Source of the DNA: Planococcus citri
Lineage: Eukaryota; Arthropoda; Insecta; Hemiptera; Pseudococcidae
Direction: 5' to 3'
Assembly (NCBI RefSeq): GCF_950023065.1
Contig: NC_088679.1
Coordinates: 41,602,001-41,666,000 of the forward strand
DNA length: 64,000 nt
Shown: piece by piece, positions 47,901-62,420 of the stretch
How the letters are laid out: the number at the start of each line of letters is the position of its first letter
How positions within the stretch are numbered: position 1 is the stretch's first letter
Translations under genes and position numbers: made by a program
Notes under the pieces: generated by a model
The model's database searches: none
What the model saw: the letters and a program-made list of their open reading frames with translations, nothing else
Told to the model about the DNA's origin: nothing

Positions 47901-50900
47901 TTACCGGTTATAATTTATTTCTTTTATTGGAAAAGTTTTAATACTAAAAGTTCTTCTGTAGCGTTAATATGATGAAAATATTCGCCAAAGATATGAAAGT
48001 TGCTGTGGAAAATTGCGATATGCGACTTAGCGTAATATGAGAAACGCGAGATCTTATTGAAATAGTTGTCGAATTTTCCGAGAAAAATAGCCCGTATATA
48101 AAAATGTGAAGTAACGTCGGCGAAAATTTTCGGATTAGGTACTGGGTATCTTATATCCTTTTTTTTCTTCTTCGCTATCGCTTTTCATGACGTATAGAGG
48201 ATATGTTGAATAGGGGAAAATTATATTAAAGGTATAGAAATACGTTTATTGCAGCAGAATCGGCCATGTTGTAGCCTATTGAGTCAATGAACCGTCTTCG
48301 TGTATTACGAGTTTAGCGTTACTTTTTATATCACGTTCAGATTTTATAAAGTAAATGAAAAATTACTTTTTTCCCCTATTCGAAAATATGTATCTCCAAG
48401 TACACAAAGTTAAGTATAATACGCACTCAGGCAGGTAGGTAAGTATCGTATATTTGTGCATTTTGTTCGAGTGCTATTCCAGAGTGGTATACATTGCGGC
48501 GGATTTCCTCATTTATTGGCTGTTTGTTACCACTTGAATTGTTTTTCCATATTTCTATAAACGTTCTGGTATACCTAATCGAATCCGTAATTTACGTCGG
48601 TACCGTAGGTCGTAGGTATTAATTGTTTTGCAAGCGGCTATTTCACGGTTACGTTGTTGGACGTTTCTGTTAAACCTTTTCAGTTTGAATGTTACATCGA
48701 CGATTATTATACTCGTATCATTGTGTATATAAGTTGCACTGTATGTGATGTAAATAATTATCGGTGATTAAGCGCCAATCGGAAAACGTGGAATTTTGTT
48801 GGTTTGCTGATTAATGTACACCATTGAAGCATCATCTAGATTGTAGGTATGTGTTCTGTCGACGCCATACTTTTGCGACATTTTCGGGGTGGTTTTGATG
48901 GAGATTAATTTTTTTACATTTTTACTCCTCGTACAATGCATACTTACGCACCTTTATTTTCAAATACATTATTGGCATGAATTTTACGTGATAATACAAA
49001 TTGCATTTTCATTTTCCAAAAATTGAAAATAACTACAGAGAACTGCTGGACCTATTTTTCTCAAAATCAATGCAAAGGACTAAAACATCCATTTTTTAAA
49101 AATTTCAAATTTGAAAAAAAAAAATCCTATCTTCATATGAGCTTTCTCAATCGCTCAAAGTTGAACCTCTGAATCGATTGAAACCACTTTCAAGCCAATC
49201 TAGGACGTTCATATCAAGTTCACTTTACTCCAGTAATTTCAATAATGAAATTTTATTCGAAGATGAAGGGCCGCTGGACCCACTCAGACCCACACTTGCT
49301 TACACCACTATAATATATAAAATGGACACGAAAATCGACTTCAGGACTCTGAAAAATCAAGCTATTGAATTTTTAAAAACCTTCTCATTTCTTAAAATAA
49401 ATTTCATATTGGGCTAAAATCGAACCCCAAACCATTTTATGGTGGTAGGTTATATGTATGTAGAAATACGCTATCTTTCTTCTTAAAATCTCTATACGCG
49501 TAATTTATTACCCGAATTACAACATAGCACACATTACATGCAACAATTCATGTGTATTGTTTGTACTTTGTATAAAAGACTAATGCCAATAGTGTTACTT
49601 ATGTAATATCACACCGGCATAATAGGGATCAGATCGAAGTGAAACAATAATCCGAGTAATCTGTCCTAGGTTGTTATTTAGATTGATGATATTAGACTGC
49701 TTGACCTGTTGATCAAGCCGAGTAAATTTCTCGCGTCGCGTTCGTTGTTTTGACAACTTGTCAAAACAATCGTTCGACGTCGGCACGATAAAAATTACTT
49801 AATCTTTTCCATTTGGCACATGACATTTGCTCGAGTGCTTCATTCTTAAAGGCTGTTTAATCAGCACTTACATCGTTAGTATAGTAGGTCTACCTATATC
49901 AAAAACTTGTGCCTACATCATCGTTCCGTTTTCGTTTCTCACCGAACCATATACCTACGTGAATTTATAAGCATTTTTTCCCGGTCAAAATATATGCAGG
50001 TCTGGGTACAACGTTCGATTGAAAATGTTCTCAAATTCTCAGATACGAAAGAAAGGAATACCGAAAGTGACAGTTGGAATTGTAAGGCGACTGAATAAAA
50101 CATCAGAAAAGTTTTCGCAAATTAGAATATCTCGGGTTTCACAAAACTTCATTCGAGTCAGACACTTCAGTTGTCTTTATTACTTTCGCTTTTCAATGTT
50201 TGCACATTAATTTAAAGCGCCACTCGCCAAGGTAACAAACAAATGCTTTGCTGATGTAGAACACGAGCTGAAATACATAACTTGACATACGCCAGCTTTA
50301 AATACGCATATTTACGACGTTAAAAGGCAAATAGGAACATCAGAAATGCGAAACCTTTACAATGGAGCATTTTACATCCGTTATTTGAATAATTCAAGGG
50401 ACGATAGAACAATACAATGTTTTCGATAGGTACAATGGTACATACGATATTCTCTGAATTTTCCTAGTTTTTCGAATCATTTTTTTTTTTTTCAAGTTTC
50501 TTCAACACTTTCTTGCCATTTCTCATCCGCTGTAGAATCTGTATTTCAAAACTAAGCTCAGTTGGCCATTTTTCATGAAATTTTAACGTAGAAGTCGGTA
50601 TAATTAATTGTAAGTAGCGGTTCATTGCGGTTTTTAGAATTCGAGCTCAGAAATTTCAGATGTTTATGTAAGCCAATACAAGTAGTCAAGTACGTATTCA
50701 TTGCCAAAATAAAAACCCCAGATTTACCACCAAACCGAATGAAATAAGTTAATTAATTCTACCATTAATTACGCCACACTCGTGTGTACTTCACTATTAT
50801 GGTACAGTTTCTTTATACACGCGTATACTTCATTTTGAAACTTCTGATGTCCTTTACTCTGCAAAATCGTACCCTAATTTCACAATACTCTTTTATGAAA

Positions 50901-52059
50901 TTTGTTTCATTAAAAAAAAAAAATCGATTCGTTGGCTTAAAAACACAGTTGTATTCCTTCAAATAGGTACATACGTGTTTAATCCTAAATCCTGATCCTC
51001 GTCATACAAACTTATTTTACTCATACGTACGGACTACGGAGTCTCATACCTACCAATCTACATAATATGAAGAGACAGCATATTCGCATAAAAGCCACAG
51101 CCAACAATATTCGGAATTTGCCGGGTCATAAACTTTAATCAAAACTCACCCAGATCAGACATCGTTTTCGGTGCATAACCGCATACGTGCTTGCTTCGTT
51201 TAAACTTTATATGTGACAATTAAAGCGAGAGAAAACTCCCCAAATAGAATTACGATTTCGAGCTAAAATTTTAATACCAGCGTATAAAACCTGCAGTTTT
51301 TCCAAACAGCGGCAACTCAACGCTATAGCAGTGCTACTCGTAGCATTATTACATTAAATGTAGTTTTGAAATGTATATGGCTGATGAAAAAAGGTTTTTC
51401 ATTTTCGATATAACGTATTTTTGTCGTCATAATTACGTCATTTCGCGTCAGACACGGAGCGGTGCTGCTGTCGATTGCAGGACCATTTATACGATACAGA
51501 ATATTATGCACAGCAGAGTGGGAAAATAGCTTTAAAATGCTGACGTTAATAACAGACTGATATTACTCTTCAGATATCGAGTGTGAGAACAGATTAGTCG
51601 CCATGTATCGTGTTCTCACTACCTAATATTTACATCACACACTTACATATCACGTAATTTCACTTCGAATTAGCGTATGGTATTACCAATATTCAGTATT
51701 ATCATTCATGAGGACAACTCTTCACTTGGCATGAACTCATCACAAGAAAGCATACGAGCTTGGATATGGTATACAGAACGGTCCCATTCGAATGGCCACA
51801 AAAAATCGTACCTACAATCAAGTTGAGAGCTTTCCTAATTTTTTGCTTGAAATGCCTTAAAAACAAAACTGGCTGGGGAAAAATTTGCCACACTACTCAG
51901 TTGAAAATGCCAATGGATTTTCAACTGCCTAAAAACAGGGGGGGAAAAAACAAGAAAAATTGGCTGAATTCGGTGGAAACTTTTTTTTGAGTTGAAAGTC
52001 ACCCAGGAAAATTTTTAGCCCCGTAGGTGCTCTAGAAGGGAGAAGTGGAAATGGGTCCT

Positions 52060-52255
52060 GAAGAAGGGGTATTTCCGAAAAAATAGTCTAGTCCCAAAAG
52101 ATAGTATACATATTTGAGATTCTGCGTCGACCAATGCCATTTCCATCAAAATCCAAGACCATTTCCAGAATTCTACTACATATCTATAAGCGGTTGAAAA
52201 TTTTAAAATCTCTCATTTCTGGGTAAATTCGTGTTTTGAAAATAGTTTTCTCTCA
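52060..52255 (-). repeat. Dispersed foldback repeat, copy D (tail only)
   Basis: The reverse complement reads CACGAATTTACCCAGAAATG, then GTCTTGGATTTTGATGG, GGTCGACGCAGAATCTCAAA and GGGACTAGACTATTTT, in the same order as the tails of copies A and C. The foldback part is missing. Confidence 0.55.
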
Positions 52256-53979
52256 AATACTGCCCATGAATTTTGCCAAAACATCCAAAGAAATCATTTC
52301 AGAAACATCGTAAAAAATTTGGTAGGTAATCGGGGTATTTCAAGCCGCTCAGCACGAATTCAACGTTGATTTTTTCTTTAATGGAATTTTTAATGGTTAA
52401 AAAGCGCCATAAAACTGATAAGAAATCGTAATTTGCGCTACAATGTGTTTCTAATCCACCTACTAGAAGTCTTGTGATATTTAGAGGAGATGCGCGACCC
52501 AGTTTTTTGGCCAACAATCTACGTATATTTGAGTATATAATCGACAAGGAGGAGTACGAGGTCTTATAAGTAATTAACAATTTCGCTCGCAAGATGAACA
52601 ACCACTGTGTATTAAGACGACGAAAGAGGTCGTAATCTTCTTACCATTAAGTTTAGGGTTGATAAAAGGCCAATTGCGTTACAAAGTAGTTTTCATTTTC
52701 ATCTTGCAAAAGGATTACGTATCATGGTGGAATTAGTTGAGTGGAATGTTACTATTCATTTTGTACGCTTGTTTACGTTTTGTCGTGAAATATATGTAGA
52801 CGTCGGAGTTAGTATATATACGTGAACGACGATGGCACGAGAAAATCATAATTCTAAATTAACCAGAGTTTAGCTCCTTTCCACATTTACGATCATTGTG
52901 GAGAGCTTTCGCTGGTGGTTTTCAGAATCTGATTCCACAGAGGCCGAATTGAAAATTCTTCGAGTGTTATACTCGTGTAAAGTATATGGGTACCTTTGAG
53001 CTACATATTTATACAAACACACGGCGTAATGAGGTATTCTTTTTGTCATCTTCGCGTTATATTAGGGAAGGGTTGTTGATTAGGTACTCGTGAATGTCGT
53101 GATACATCGAAATTGATAATTATTTGGTTATTGAATTCACGGTACCAAAATACATTAGGTAAAATTATCAAGTTTTAAGACGATTTGAATACGAACGCGA
53201 TGCATCATTTCAATTTGTTCGAAAATCACCTGAGGATACGATGATTCGAGTTTCGAACGTATTTGTACGCGAATATTTCACGATAGAATAGGTATTCAAC
53301 TTCGACTGGCATGCATAATACGTACGTAATATGCAATATTTTCTTCGGTTGCGGCTTTTCTTTTTGCGCGATGTCTTTTCCGGGTGTTTACTTTGTACAT
53401 ACAAAGGTGTAACGAGCTATCTCTTTTGAATTTTTTACAACGCGACGCCGCGCCGTTTATTTAACTATTCATACAAAAATGACAGGGTTGAAAATTAGCT
53501 CTCGTTTCTCGTTCACGGTTCGACGTTAATAACTCCATTCGTTTAAAAAGCATTTGAAAGAAAACGTTGTGTTTTTGCTTGACTTTACGCTGTATGAGAA
53601 TTTAGGCTGACAAATGCTCAAAAGGCGTGTACTTTTCAGACCGTAATCAAGTTTACTAATTTGTTATCATTTTTCATACATATTCAAGTTGAGCTTTCCA
53701 GCTTTTTTTGAAATAATATTTCTAAAACAAATTCTATAGCGAAAAAAACAGTGATCATTGAACATACTTGAAGAGATGAGAAGTTTCATAGGCACTCTAC
53801 ATTTTTTTTCGCAATACCCTTGTTTTTGTCTGAAAATTGGTTTTTGTGGTGGAAAAATTGAAAAATATGCCAACTTTATTGTCACAATATTGATAATTGG
53901 AAAAAATCAAGGGTCTCACAAAACATTTTAACCATACTCGAAAATTCAAATTTACATTATTTCAACCAATTCGCATTTA

Positions 53980-54922
53980 CAGGGTGACCAGAATATAGCT
54001 CCCATATTTCTTTTTGCTACTGTATCAGTGGTAACACTGCGACAGTGTCGACTGCGCGCGCAATCGATAGTGTAGGTCCGGCAAATTTGTTTTGATACGA
54101 TTCCAGACACCATGGATCGCTTTATTGATAAAGAACGAGCATTTGCGTAGAAGACTGTATTTTCACGATAATAAAAGTGGGCAAAAATCAGCTTGCATCC
54201 TGGAAAATCGCGAATACGTCAGTTTACCGCTCCTTGAGGTGAAACGAAGTCCTACAAAAAAATTACACCTGACCAACATTTTTTCTGGATTGGTTTTTCA
54301 TTTTTTTTTTACCAAAAATTGAAAGTTTTTGAAATGAACTTTTGAAAACTTTTGAAAAATTTGCAAACTTTGTTTCATAAAAGTCGGTCTGGAGGCGGAA
54401 CAAAGCACTCTACGGAAAAATGAGATCAAGGAAAATTGTAGAGAATTAAATTTCGAATCGACATAATGCCATCAGTTTTTCTCTAGGATGCTTTGTTTCG
54501 CCTCCAGATCGATTCTTATGCAAATTTTTCGAAGTTCATTTAAGAAAATTTTAGTTTATTGTTTAAAAAAATCAAAAACTAAGCATCCTAAAACAAATTA
54601 ATGACATTCTAACGATTCGAAATTTAATTCTCTACAATTTTGGTCAGGTGTAATTTTTTGTAGGGTATGCTTTGTTCGCCTCCAGGAGCGATAAACTGAT
54701 GCATTCGCGATTTTCCCGGATGCAAGCTGACTTTCATAAAACTTACACTTCTAAGAAAAATGCTTGTGCTTTGTCAATAAAGTGATCCATCGTGTCTGGA
54801 ATCGTATCAAAACAAATTTGCCTGTCCTACACTATCGATTGCGCGCGCAGTCGACACTGTAGCAGTGTTACCACTGATACAGTAGCAAAAAGAAATATGG
54901 GAGCTATATTCTGGTCACCCTG
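53980..54922. mobile_element. 943-bp foldback element with arms of about 300 bp
   Basis: The two ends are inverted copies: 53980 starts CAGGGTGACCAGAATATAGC, and the reverse complement from 54922 reads the same. Similarity continues inward for about 300 bp on each side (for example TGATACAGTAGCAAAAAGAA on the right arm versus its complement on the left, and ACTATCGATTGCGCGCGCAG). TA flanks both ends (53978-53979, 54923-54924). Further nested inverted copies of GTAGAGAATTAAATTTCGAA and of a GCTTTGTT(T/C)CGCCTCCAGA motif occur inside. No transposase is encoded. Confidence 0.85.
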
Positions 54923-57900
54923 TATAACACATAATACTCGTATGTATGCTATGTATACCTTATACCTCAAGATCTACTTACACGTTTTGAGCCTATAATA
55001 ATCTCAAATTTTGTCAATCACAAACTATACATAGCCGAAGTACACATCATTAGGAAAAACAACACCAGAAATAACTACGAAACACCTTGTTTGAGCAAAA
55101 TCAACAAACATTGAAAAGAAGAGAAACAATGCTGAACGCAAACAGATCTAAATCATGACATTTCCTCAGCATCCGACCGACATTTGTTCTCGTATAATAA
55201 ACGTGTCTTCACATAACTCGTTATTGGTACAAATAAACAATGTATTTCAGCCGATATACTACATTTTGGTGCGCGGAAAAGCCCCAAAGTACGAGAAAAA
55301 CTCTACTCGTGTATACTATCTTACCGAACGCCAATCAATCAACGTCATACATCCCATTTCGAACGTATTGTAATGTTATCGTCAGTACATTTATTTCAAT
55401 TACATTACCAACAACGAGCAGTGAAAAAGAAAGCAAGGAAGGAAAAAAACCGAAACGAAACAAAACAACGACTTATCATTCAAACAAAACCATATACTCC
55501 ATCCACCAACACCACAGAGATGGATTTCGGATGAAAACATTTTAACAACTTTTCAAGCTTGCTACCATTTTCCCTACACGTATATACTTTAGCATACAAT
55601 GTATACGTATACCTACGTCAAACCTATACTCATGTACACTCCACCAACTTCTATAACCGATACAAAGTTCTGATCCAGGTCCGTCTTGGAAAACGCATCC
55701 ATTATTTTTGATACATATTTATTCTATAGTGTTTCTGCAGAGTATTGTTATACGTGCACAAGTACATTTGAAACAAACAATACGATAAATATTGATGGGA
55801 GTTTTCTCGAACACATAGTATGCCTAAACGATACGTTTTTTCTTTCTTTTTTTTCAAAATACATATCTACCTAACGCGATGACGAGTTTTTTAAAAGAGA
55901 AATGGAAACACGTCATACAGGTAAAGTACGTACTACGTATGTAGTCTAACAATGTAACGTATTACGTATCGATGTAATGTAAGCGTAGGATAGCTATCTA
56001 TTTTCTATAGTTATCAAAACCAACTAATATTATGTATTATGTACACAAAGAACTTACATCGTGAAATTTTCATAATAAACAATAAACAAATCTCAAAATG
56101 AGAAATTGAATCTAAAAGGGTTTCCTTTTATACATAGGACATAAACGTTTTCAATATACTTTTACAAACATTCTAAAATTGTTGTTATTTGCGGTTACGT
56201 GCTCGCTGTTTTCAACTTCAGCAGATGAATCATCGATATTGATTTATATTTTTGTTGCAAAATTTAACATTGAAACGAGATTTTAAAAATGAAAGTGAAT
56301 TTAAAAATCATTTTTCACCAGGAATATAATGTCTAAAAGTCGCCTCAAAATCGCAGTATTTTGGGTCACATAACATGCTCAGAAATTCTAAACAGAAAAT
56401 TGTGCATTTTTCGCGTTTTTTTTTTTTTTGGATCATGAAAAACCTTCAAAGTCTAGTCACACCCCTAGCCCCAGCAAACTGACTAATAGACTGAAAACTG
56501 ACATACAGAATTAAACCGTGACTTCAAAGTTTAACACTTGTGGTTTGACTTTTCAACCCTTCACTAACCCTACCGAGTATAGAAGTGAATTTTTCATGCG
56601 ATTTCGTCGTCGATTGGCAATTTTTTATCACATCTTCATGCTTTCAGATCGATCAATGGAATTGAAATTTGGCATGAACATTCGAAACACCTGGGAATTT
56701 CAAATTCTTCTAAGTATACAAAATAAAGTTTTTTTAAAAATAATATCAAGTAAAAATTTTTAGTCAAGATTCCTAATCTTTTCAAAAAAACTCGTCATTT
56801 TTCATGAAATTTTCAACTTATTTGCACTTCAATTTTGACAGATGCAATTTTATGCAATTTGAAGTCAAGTTCTCAAAAGCTACATATACTTGCATGAGTG
56901 GATTGAAATTATTTTACTCCGAATTTTGTATTTTATCAAAATTTACTTTGTCAAGGATGAAAGGTAGAGATGTGGTCATAAAAATCATAAAAATGACTCA
57001 CTTTCATGTTTTCATTATTTTTTTCTATTGATTCATCTTTAGTGAAAAACCTGTACTCACCTAAAACAAAGAAATAAAAGAAAGTACATCAGTCGATTGC
57101 AAATACATAATAATTTTTACATCACAACAAAATTGCTTATAATTATTACATTTTCACCTTAGCAACAGGCGATGGAGGAGTCGAGGAACAATATGGATGG
57201 TTTTTCAAACTTACAGGAAGATCATGCTGATTGGCTTGATATTATTTCTGAAAATTTGATAACTTACGAAAAATGAAAAAACAGGTGCAAAGAGATACAA
57301 CGTAGATTAATATAGAGTTATTAGGAAACCACACTGTTCTGAGGTCTTTTCAGTTTCTGAACACACCTCTCAAGATAACACATCAGAATTACAGTTTTTT
57401 TTTTTTTTTTTTGGCAAAACATTTCCAACCACCAGAACTGGATTCAAAACCACTAGTTCCAATTCGAATAATTGTTCAGTCAAAAATACCATCCAAAATG
57501 AATGTACCTATTCCTGGGCTTTTAGAATCGAAGACAATTTAAATTTCGTCAACTTTCTCATTCGATCTAGAATTTTAACAAAATATTTACTTTTCAAGAA
57601 AAAAGAAACGTCGACGTTGGTAAATTAAGGACCGAGACCTTATTCATTTCAACATAGAAAAAAATACCTTTCTGAGCGTGATATTTTCCATCAAGAATTT
57701 AAAGGCAAGTGTAGCAAGCTGCTTTCTTGAGAAAATATTATTACATTTTCCAAAAAAAGAACTATTTCCCAATGTTTTTTCACCATTTTTGGGTTTAATT
57801 TTGTGGAAATTTTCGTTTTAATTTCGACGAGGTATAAGTTAGTGTGTGATATATAGGTAATCAATAATCGAAAACGATGTTTACAAAAGCGAAAAAATTC

Positions 57901-58616
57901 ATAGCTATTAGTTTCATTTATTTTTACCGACAGACATTTTCTCGATGGCCTGGTACGAAACGCGTATACAGTTTCTTTTTTTTCTTTTTTCTTTTTTTTC
58001 ACAGCAATCGGTACACGTTACGATGATTTGATATTATCGGCTGTTATTAATGATACCAAAAGCGTTGAAATTTTATATACGAACTGTTTCGAAAAAAAGT
58101 AGGTTAATAAAATGCCGATGCTCGAAAATGGTATACTCGTAGGTATACTATACCATAGTACATTGTGTACAACGATACGACGCGATGCGATCGTTTCATC
58201 GGATCAAATTATTTTTTTCTAAAAGGTAATGAGATTTTTTATTCCTAGTACATATATATACTTTTGTTTATGCGTAAGTTAACGATGGTTGTCAGATTGG
58301 CGAAAAAACTGAAGTTGATTTTATCATGTAATCGGTGGACTTTTTTTTCAAACGCTCTAGCCAACAGACCATGATTCCGAATTGTTTGAAATTTTTTCGA
58401 TAAATACGTTCATATACGTATGATATGTATTTAACAGCGCAGAGGAATCAGGAATGACTTGCGGGATTACAAAATAATTCAGTATGCTCGGCTAGGTTCG
58501 CGAATTGTGTATATGTACCTTATTAAAGAGTGTTTGGTCGATTGTGATTAAAAGAGGAGCAGATTGACATAGAGAGAGCGAGAGTATAAATGAGAAGAGG
58601 GCTGACTACGCGAGGA

Positions 58617-58742
58617 ATGAACGTTGATTATGGGCATTGTGTGAGAATTAGCGATCGTAAAATTCCCGTCGTCGTGTACATATCGATGACTGTACGAATT
58701 TCCTGTAAAGTTGAACCCGATCATTTGGACATCCTGAAGTAA
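58617..58742 (+). other. Short unrecognised open frame, 41 codons, or a first exon
   Basis: An ATG-to-TAA frame reads MNVDYGHCVRISDRKIPVV, VYISMTVRISCK, then VEPDHLDILK. It stands out because its residue mix is balanced in a region where most frames are Phe/Lys/Asn-rich. A good donor (GAA then GTAAGC) overlaps its last codons, so it could instead be a first coding exon. I do not recognise the protein and cannot show that it is expressed. Confidence 0.25.
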
Positions 58743-61700
58743 GCGATGATACGATAATCTCGCTGATTCTTTTTCTTATACTTATTTCTTTTTTGACGAG
58801 TAAGCATTTCTAAAAAAAAAAGAGTTCCAAGTACATACATAAGCCGAATGTTGTGTTAACGATTCAACGATGAAAATGAAATTTCGAATTCATAGGAATT
58901 TGCGATCTCGACGACATAAATAGATTACATTTTAAAATCAGCAATCAGCGAGCTTGTTTATCAAAATATGACCTTTCGATGTTTCCGCTGCGACCGTGCG
59001 TAATTCATGTGAAAAAATAAAATGATTCAACCATCATCATTCTTTGACAATGCTGGAACTTTGTCGACAAATATTACGTCGAGAAAAATACTAATGTACT
59101 CAAAATTGATTTTGACGAAAGGTTTTATTTACAATGAAAGTTTCGTATCTCATTTCGTGCTTGATACAACTTCTCTATCATATTTAATGTAAACGAATTA
59201 TTATACCCAACATACTCAGTACATTATTACGTAACTAGACCTACACTGCAATTTGAAACTCCACCGAGTATTTTATCAGGTCTCCAGTGTTCATGTGGTA
59301 AAAAACAAAGATACTTCTAAATTTATAAGCCACGTGGCGTAAGATATGCATCGCAAATTCATCTCCGCAGCAAGATTGACGATTTCTCATTCATTCGAAA
59401 TAAATAAAAGTAAATTTGTTCGATATACTCGAGACTTGTCCCTGTTGTTTATGAGATTTTCTCTCGAAAAACTGCCAAATTCACGTTTCTCGCAATACTG
59501 TATACAAAATGCTACACGATATAAACTTTTGACAAACGTTATTCGATTTCACTTTTAGATTCATTTGGCGGAAGTTTAGGATTCTTTTTCCTATTTCATC
59601 AAATGAAAAGGCGACAAATAAAAATAAAAAGGAAAAGTTTCTAAAATTATATCGACTCTTCATTGAAATGGTGTTTTTTTTATTTCACTTCATGTGGTTC
59701 TGAAAGTTTTTTTGTATTCAATTTCTTCCAGATTACAATATCTAACATGTTATTTGAAAATTTTTAGCGCTGCTATAAAAATTATGCCGAGTAGGTAGGT
59801 AGCCTATAGGTAAACACGTATAGCGGCCTACTGAAGCAGCTAAGTTTGACAGACCGAGGAGAGTGACAGGTGAGATTTAGATTTTTCGTTCAAAAAGAGG
59901 GGCGAGGAGATCGAAAAATAAAATTAAAAACAGAAGATCGTGAAATAAAAAACAAAAATGATTTTTCGAAAAAAATTAAAAGGAGTAAATATAAAATAAT
60001 TTTTATATTGTAAAAATGCAAGGAAAATAATAAAGACCAAGCTGAAAAAAATAATGTGAAATTACACGAAATGCCAAATTTTTGTCATAAAAGATCGAAA
60101 AAGTTCTGCTCAAACACATTTTTGAAAGTGGAGCTGAATTCCTCCTTCAAGTGCAACTTTTAAATTAAAATAATTATGAGGCTTACTGCACTCTGAAATA
60201 AAAAACTTTCTCTTTTCGTGGTTTTGAAATTCTAATTTTAATAAATCTTCAATTTCCGATTTTTCTCCAACAATTTTAGCAGTTCTTGAAGTTTATACAT
60301 CAAAATTTTTGTATGCCTTTTTTTCAATTTTCCACTCTCTTTTCATTCATGTAAGTACAATACATATTTTGAATCAAAATAAGTAACTAATTTGATATTG
60401 ATTCTTGAAGTACATTATATTGTTTAAAATGCAGTTCTTACTTATTCAAAGATCAGCATCTTAGATCTTTCTTTTCAGCCATTTTTTCAGTTCATAAATC
60501 TTGTGAAAAAAAAGAAGCAAAAAAAATTTTTGCGATGTGATTTCTTTTGAATTCTTGTGAAATTCGAAAGACATTCCCGACATTCCCTTTCTTTTTGTTA
60601 CGTTTTCGCGGCACACCACAAGCGGCCTGTTTTTTTTTTCTCGTTTCATTATTATACGCCAACTTTATACAAGAACTTGCAATTATGCTACCTAGGAAAA
60701 AAACCTCGTCGAACTGTTGACATCTATTATTTATGACATTTTCAATCATCGAAAAATTGGTCGAGAAAATCACGAGTATACTAAGTAGGTGCCTCGAACT
60801 ACGTAGGTAGGTATATATTCGAATGAAAAAGAAAAGAAAGGTTAAAAATAAAATCCATCGATTTACAAAGGTATAATTCAAAAAGCACTTGGACTAATTT
60901 TGCTTTTTCATTCGATACTCGGCAATACCGGTTATAATTAATTACCTAACTTCATAAGGTTGCGAGCTTTTAATTTGGTCGCGTCGTCGAGACCGGTGTA
61001 GATGTTTAATTAAACGAACACCTCTGACTCGGTGGTGAAGTTTTCACCTTGATGGAAAGCTAATTAAAAATGAAAGAATTTCGCTGTAGAATTTTTGTAC
61101 GTTAATAAATCACGTTTTCGCGTTATACATACGAATCAATTCTGCCATCTCGTCGAGCTCGTTATATTCTTCAAAAAAAAAAGGGTGACTGGAAGAGACA
61201 GAAAATGACAGAATGGAAATTTTAAGCAGGTACATAGAATTGCGGTTGCTTGTGCATGTATATGTATAATGGTATAATACATATTACATATGTATAAGAA
61301 ATATTGTACACGCATTGTACAGTGAAATTAATATTTTATACCGTTATTGGGGTTGACTTTGAATTTTTTTTCCGTTTTTGTTCATTTGTGAGTGGAAAAA
61401 CTGATTTAAAAAAAAATTATTCAGCCATTTTGTAAGCTTGATGATTAAGTCATCGGCTCATCGCCCAAGACGGATCTAGACGACCAAAAGAGGATAAGCT
61501 TCCATATTTTTATCGCAATCGTAGAAATTATTTCGGCGTGCAGAACTCTTTCTCCTAAAAAAAAAGCTGAATTACGAATTACGAAGTGTCAACATTCCTG
61601 CACTCAGCTCATTAAATTCAAGAATCGTGATAAATTTTGCGAAAAAAAAATACCAGTACAAAAGGTGGATTTTAACACTAGAAAGAAAGAATGTTAGGTA

Positions 61701-62409
61701 TTGTTTATAAATGCTCAAAATTACGACCGAATGCGAGTTCAACATTTCTTTCGGTGCAATATACTCCAATTAAAATTTCACAACCTGCTCCGAGATCACT
61801 GTACAGTGCAGAGTGCAGGAAATAGTGAAGGAAGGAATTGATACCAAGGTTACACTTCCGTTATTTGGTAGGTTTATTTGCCTTTTCGAGTTTTCGTGCG
61901 TACATTTTACACAGACCTACTCATTTCTTTGGCAATAGCCAAACAAAGCTCTTAATTTTCCATCCCATTGGCTATTAAATGCGTATGAAGTCATAAAGGT
62001 ACGTTAATACCCGAGCTAAGTAGAATATGAAATAAGCGCATATCCCGAGTTATTGTTTTAAAAATGGGTTTGAAAACGCTTTCATTTGCAGTTTATCTAT
62101 ACGAGCTTTATTGCTGCTACATACGCACGTGCATCGTACATTCATTTGATTTGACAAATAAAACTACGATTTTTACGATATCGTCAGCGTTAAAAAATAT
62201 TTAGTAAGTAAGTATTTTGGTTAAAGCTCGACGCGAGATTATCTTATCGGAGAAAGTTTAGTGGAAAGTTCGCTCGGTATTTTAAAAATACAAAACGAAA
62301 GAATTTCGTAGAAAAACGGAACGAATTATTTTTATTAAGGAAAAAGTCAACTTTGAATTTTAGACGAAATTAGGAAATTGAACGTTTAGTTGTAGAATCT
62401 TTGTTTATA

Positions 62410-62420
62410 CAGGGTATTCC
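62410..62420 (+). mobile_element. Isolated transposon-like terminus CAGGGTATTCC
   Basis: It follows TATA and resembles the CAGGGTGTCC ends elsewhere in the window. No matching inverted end was found. Confidence 0.3.

Noticed and set aside
58561..58620. TATAAAT at about 58585 as a promoter for the 41-codon frame
   Set aside because: A start site 30 bases downstream would coincide with the ATG, leaving no leader; AT-rich DNA gives such boxes often.
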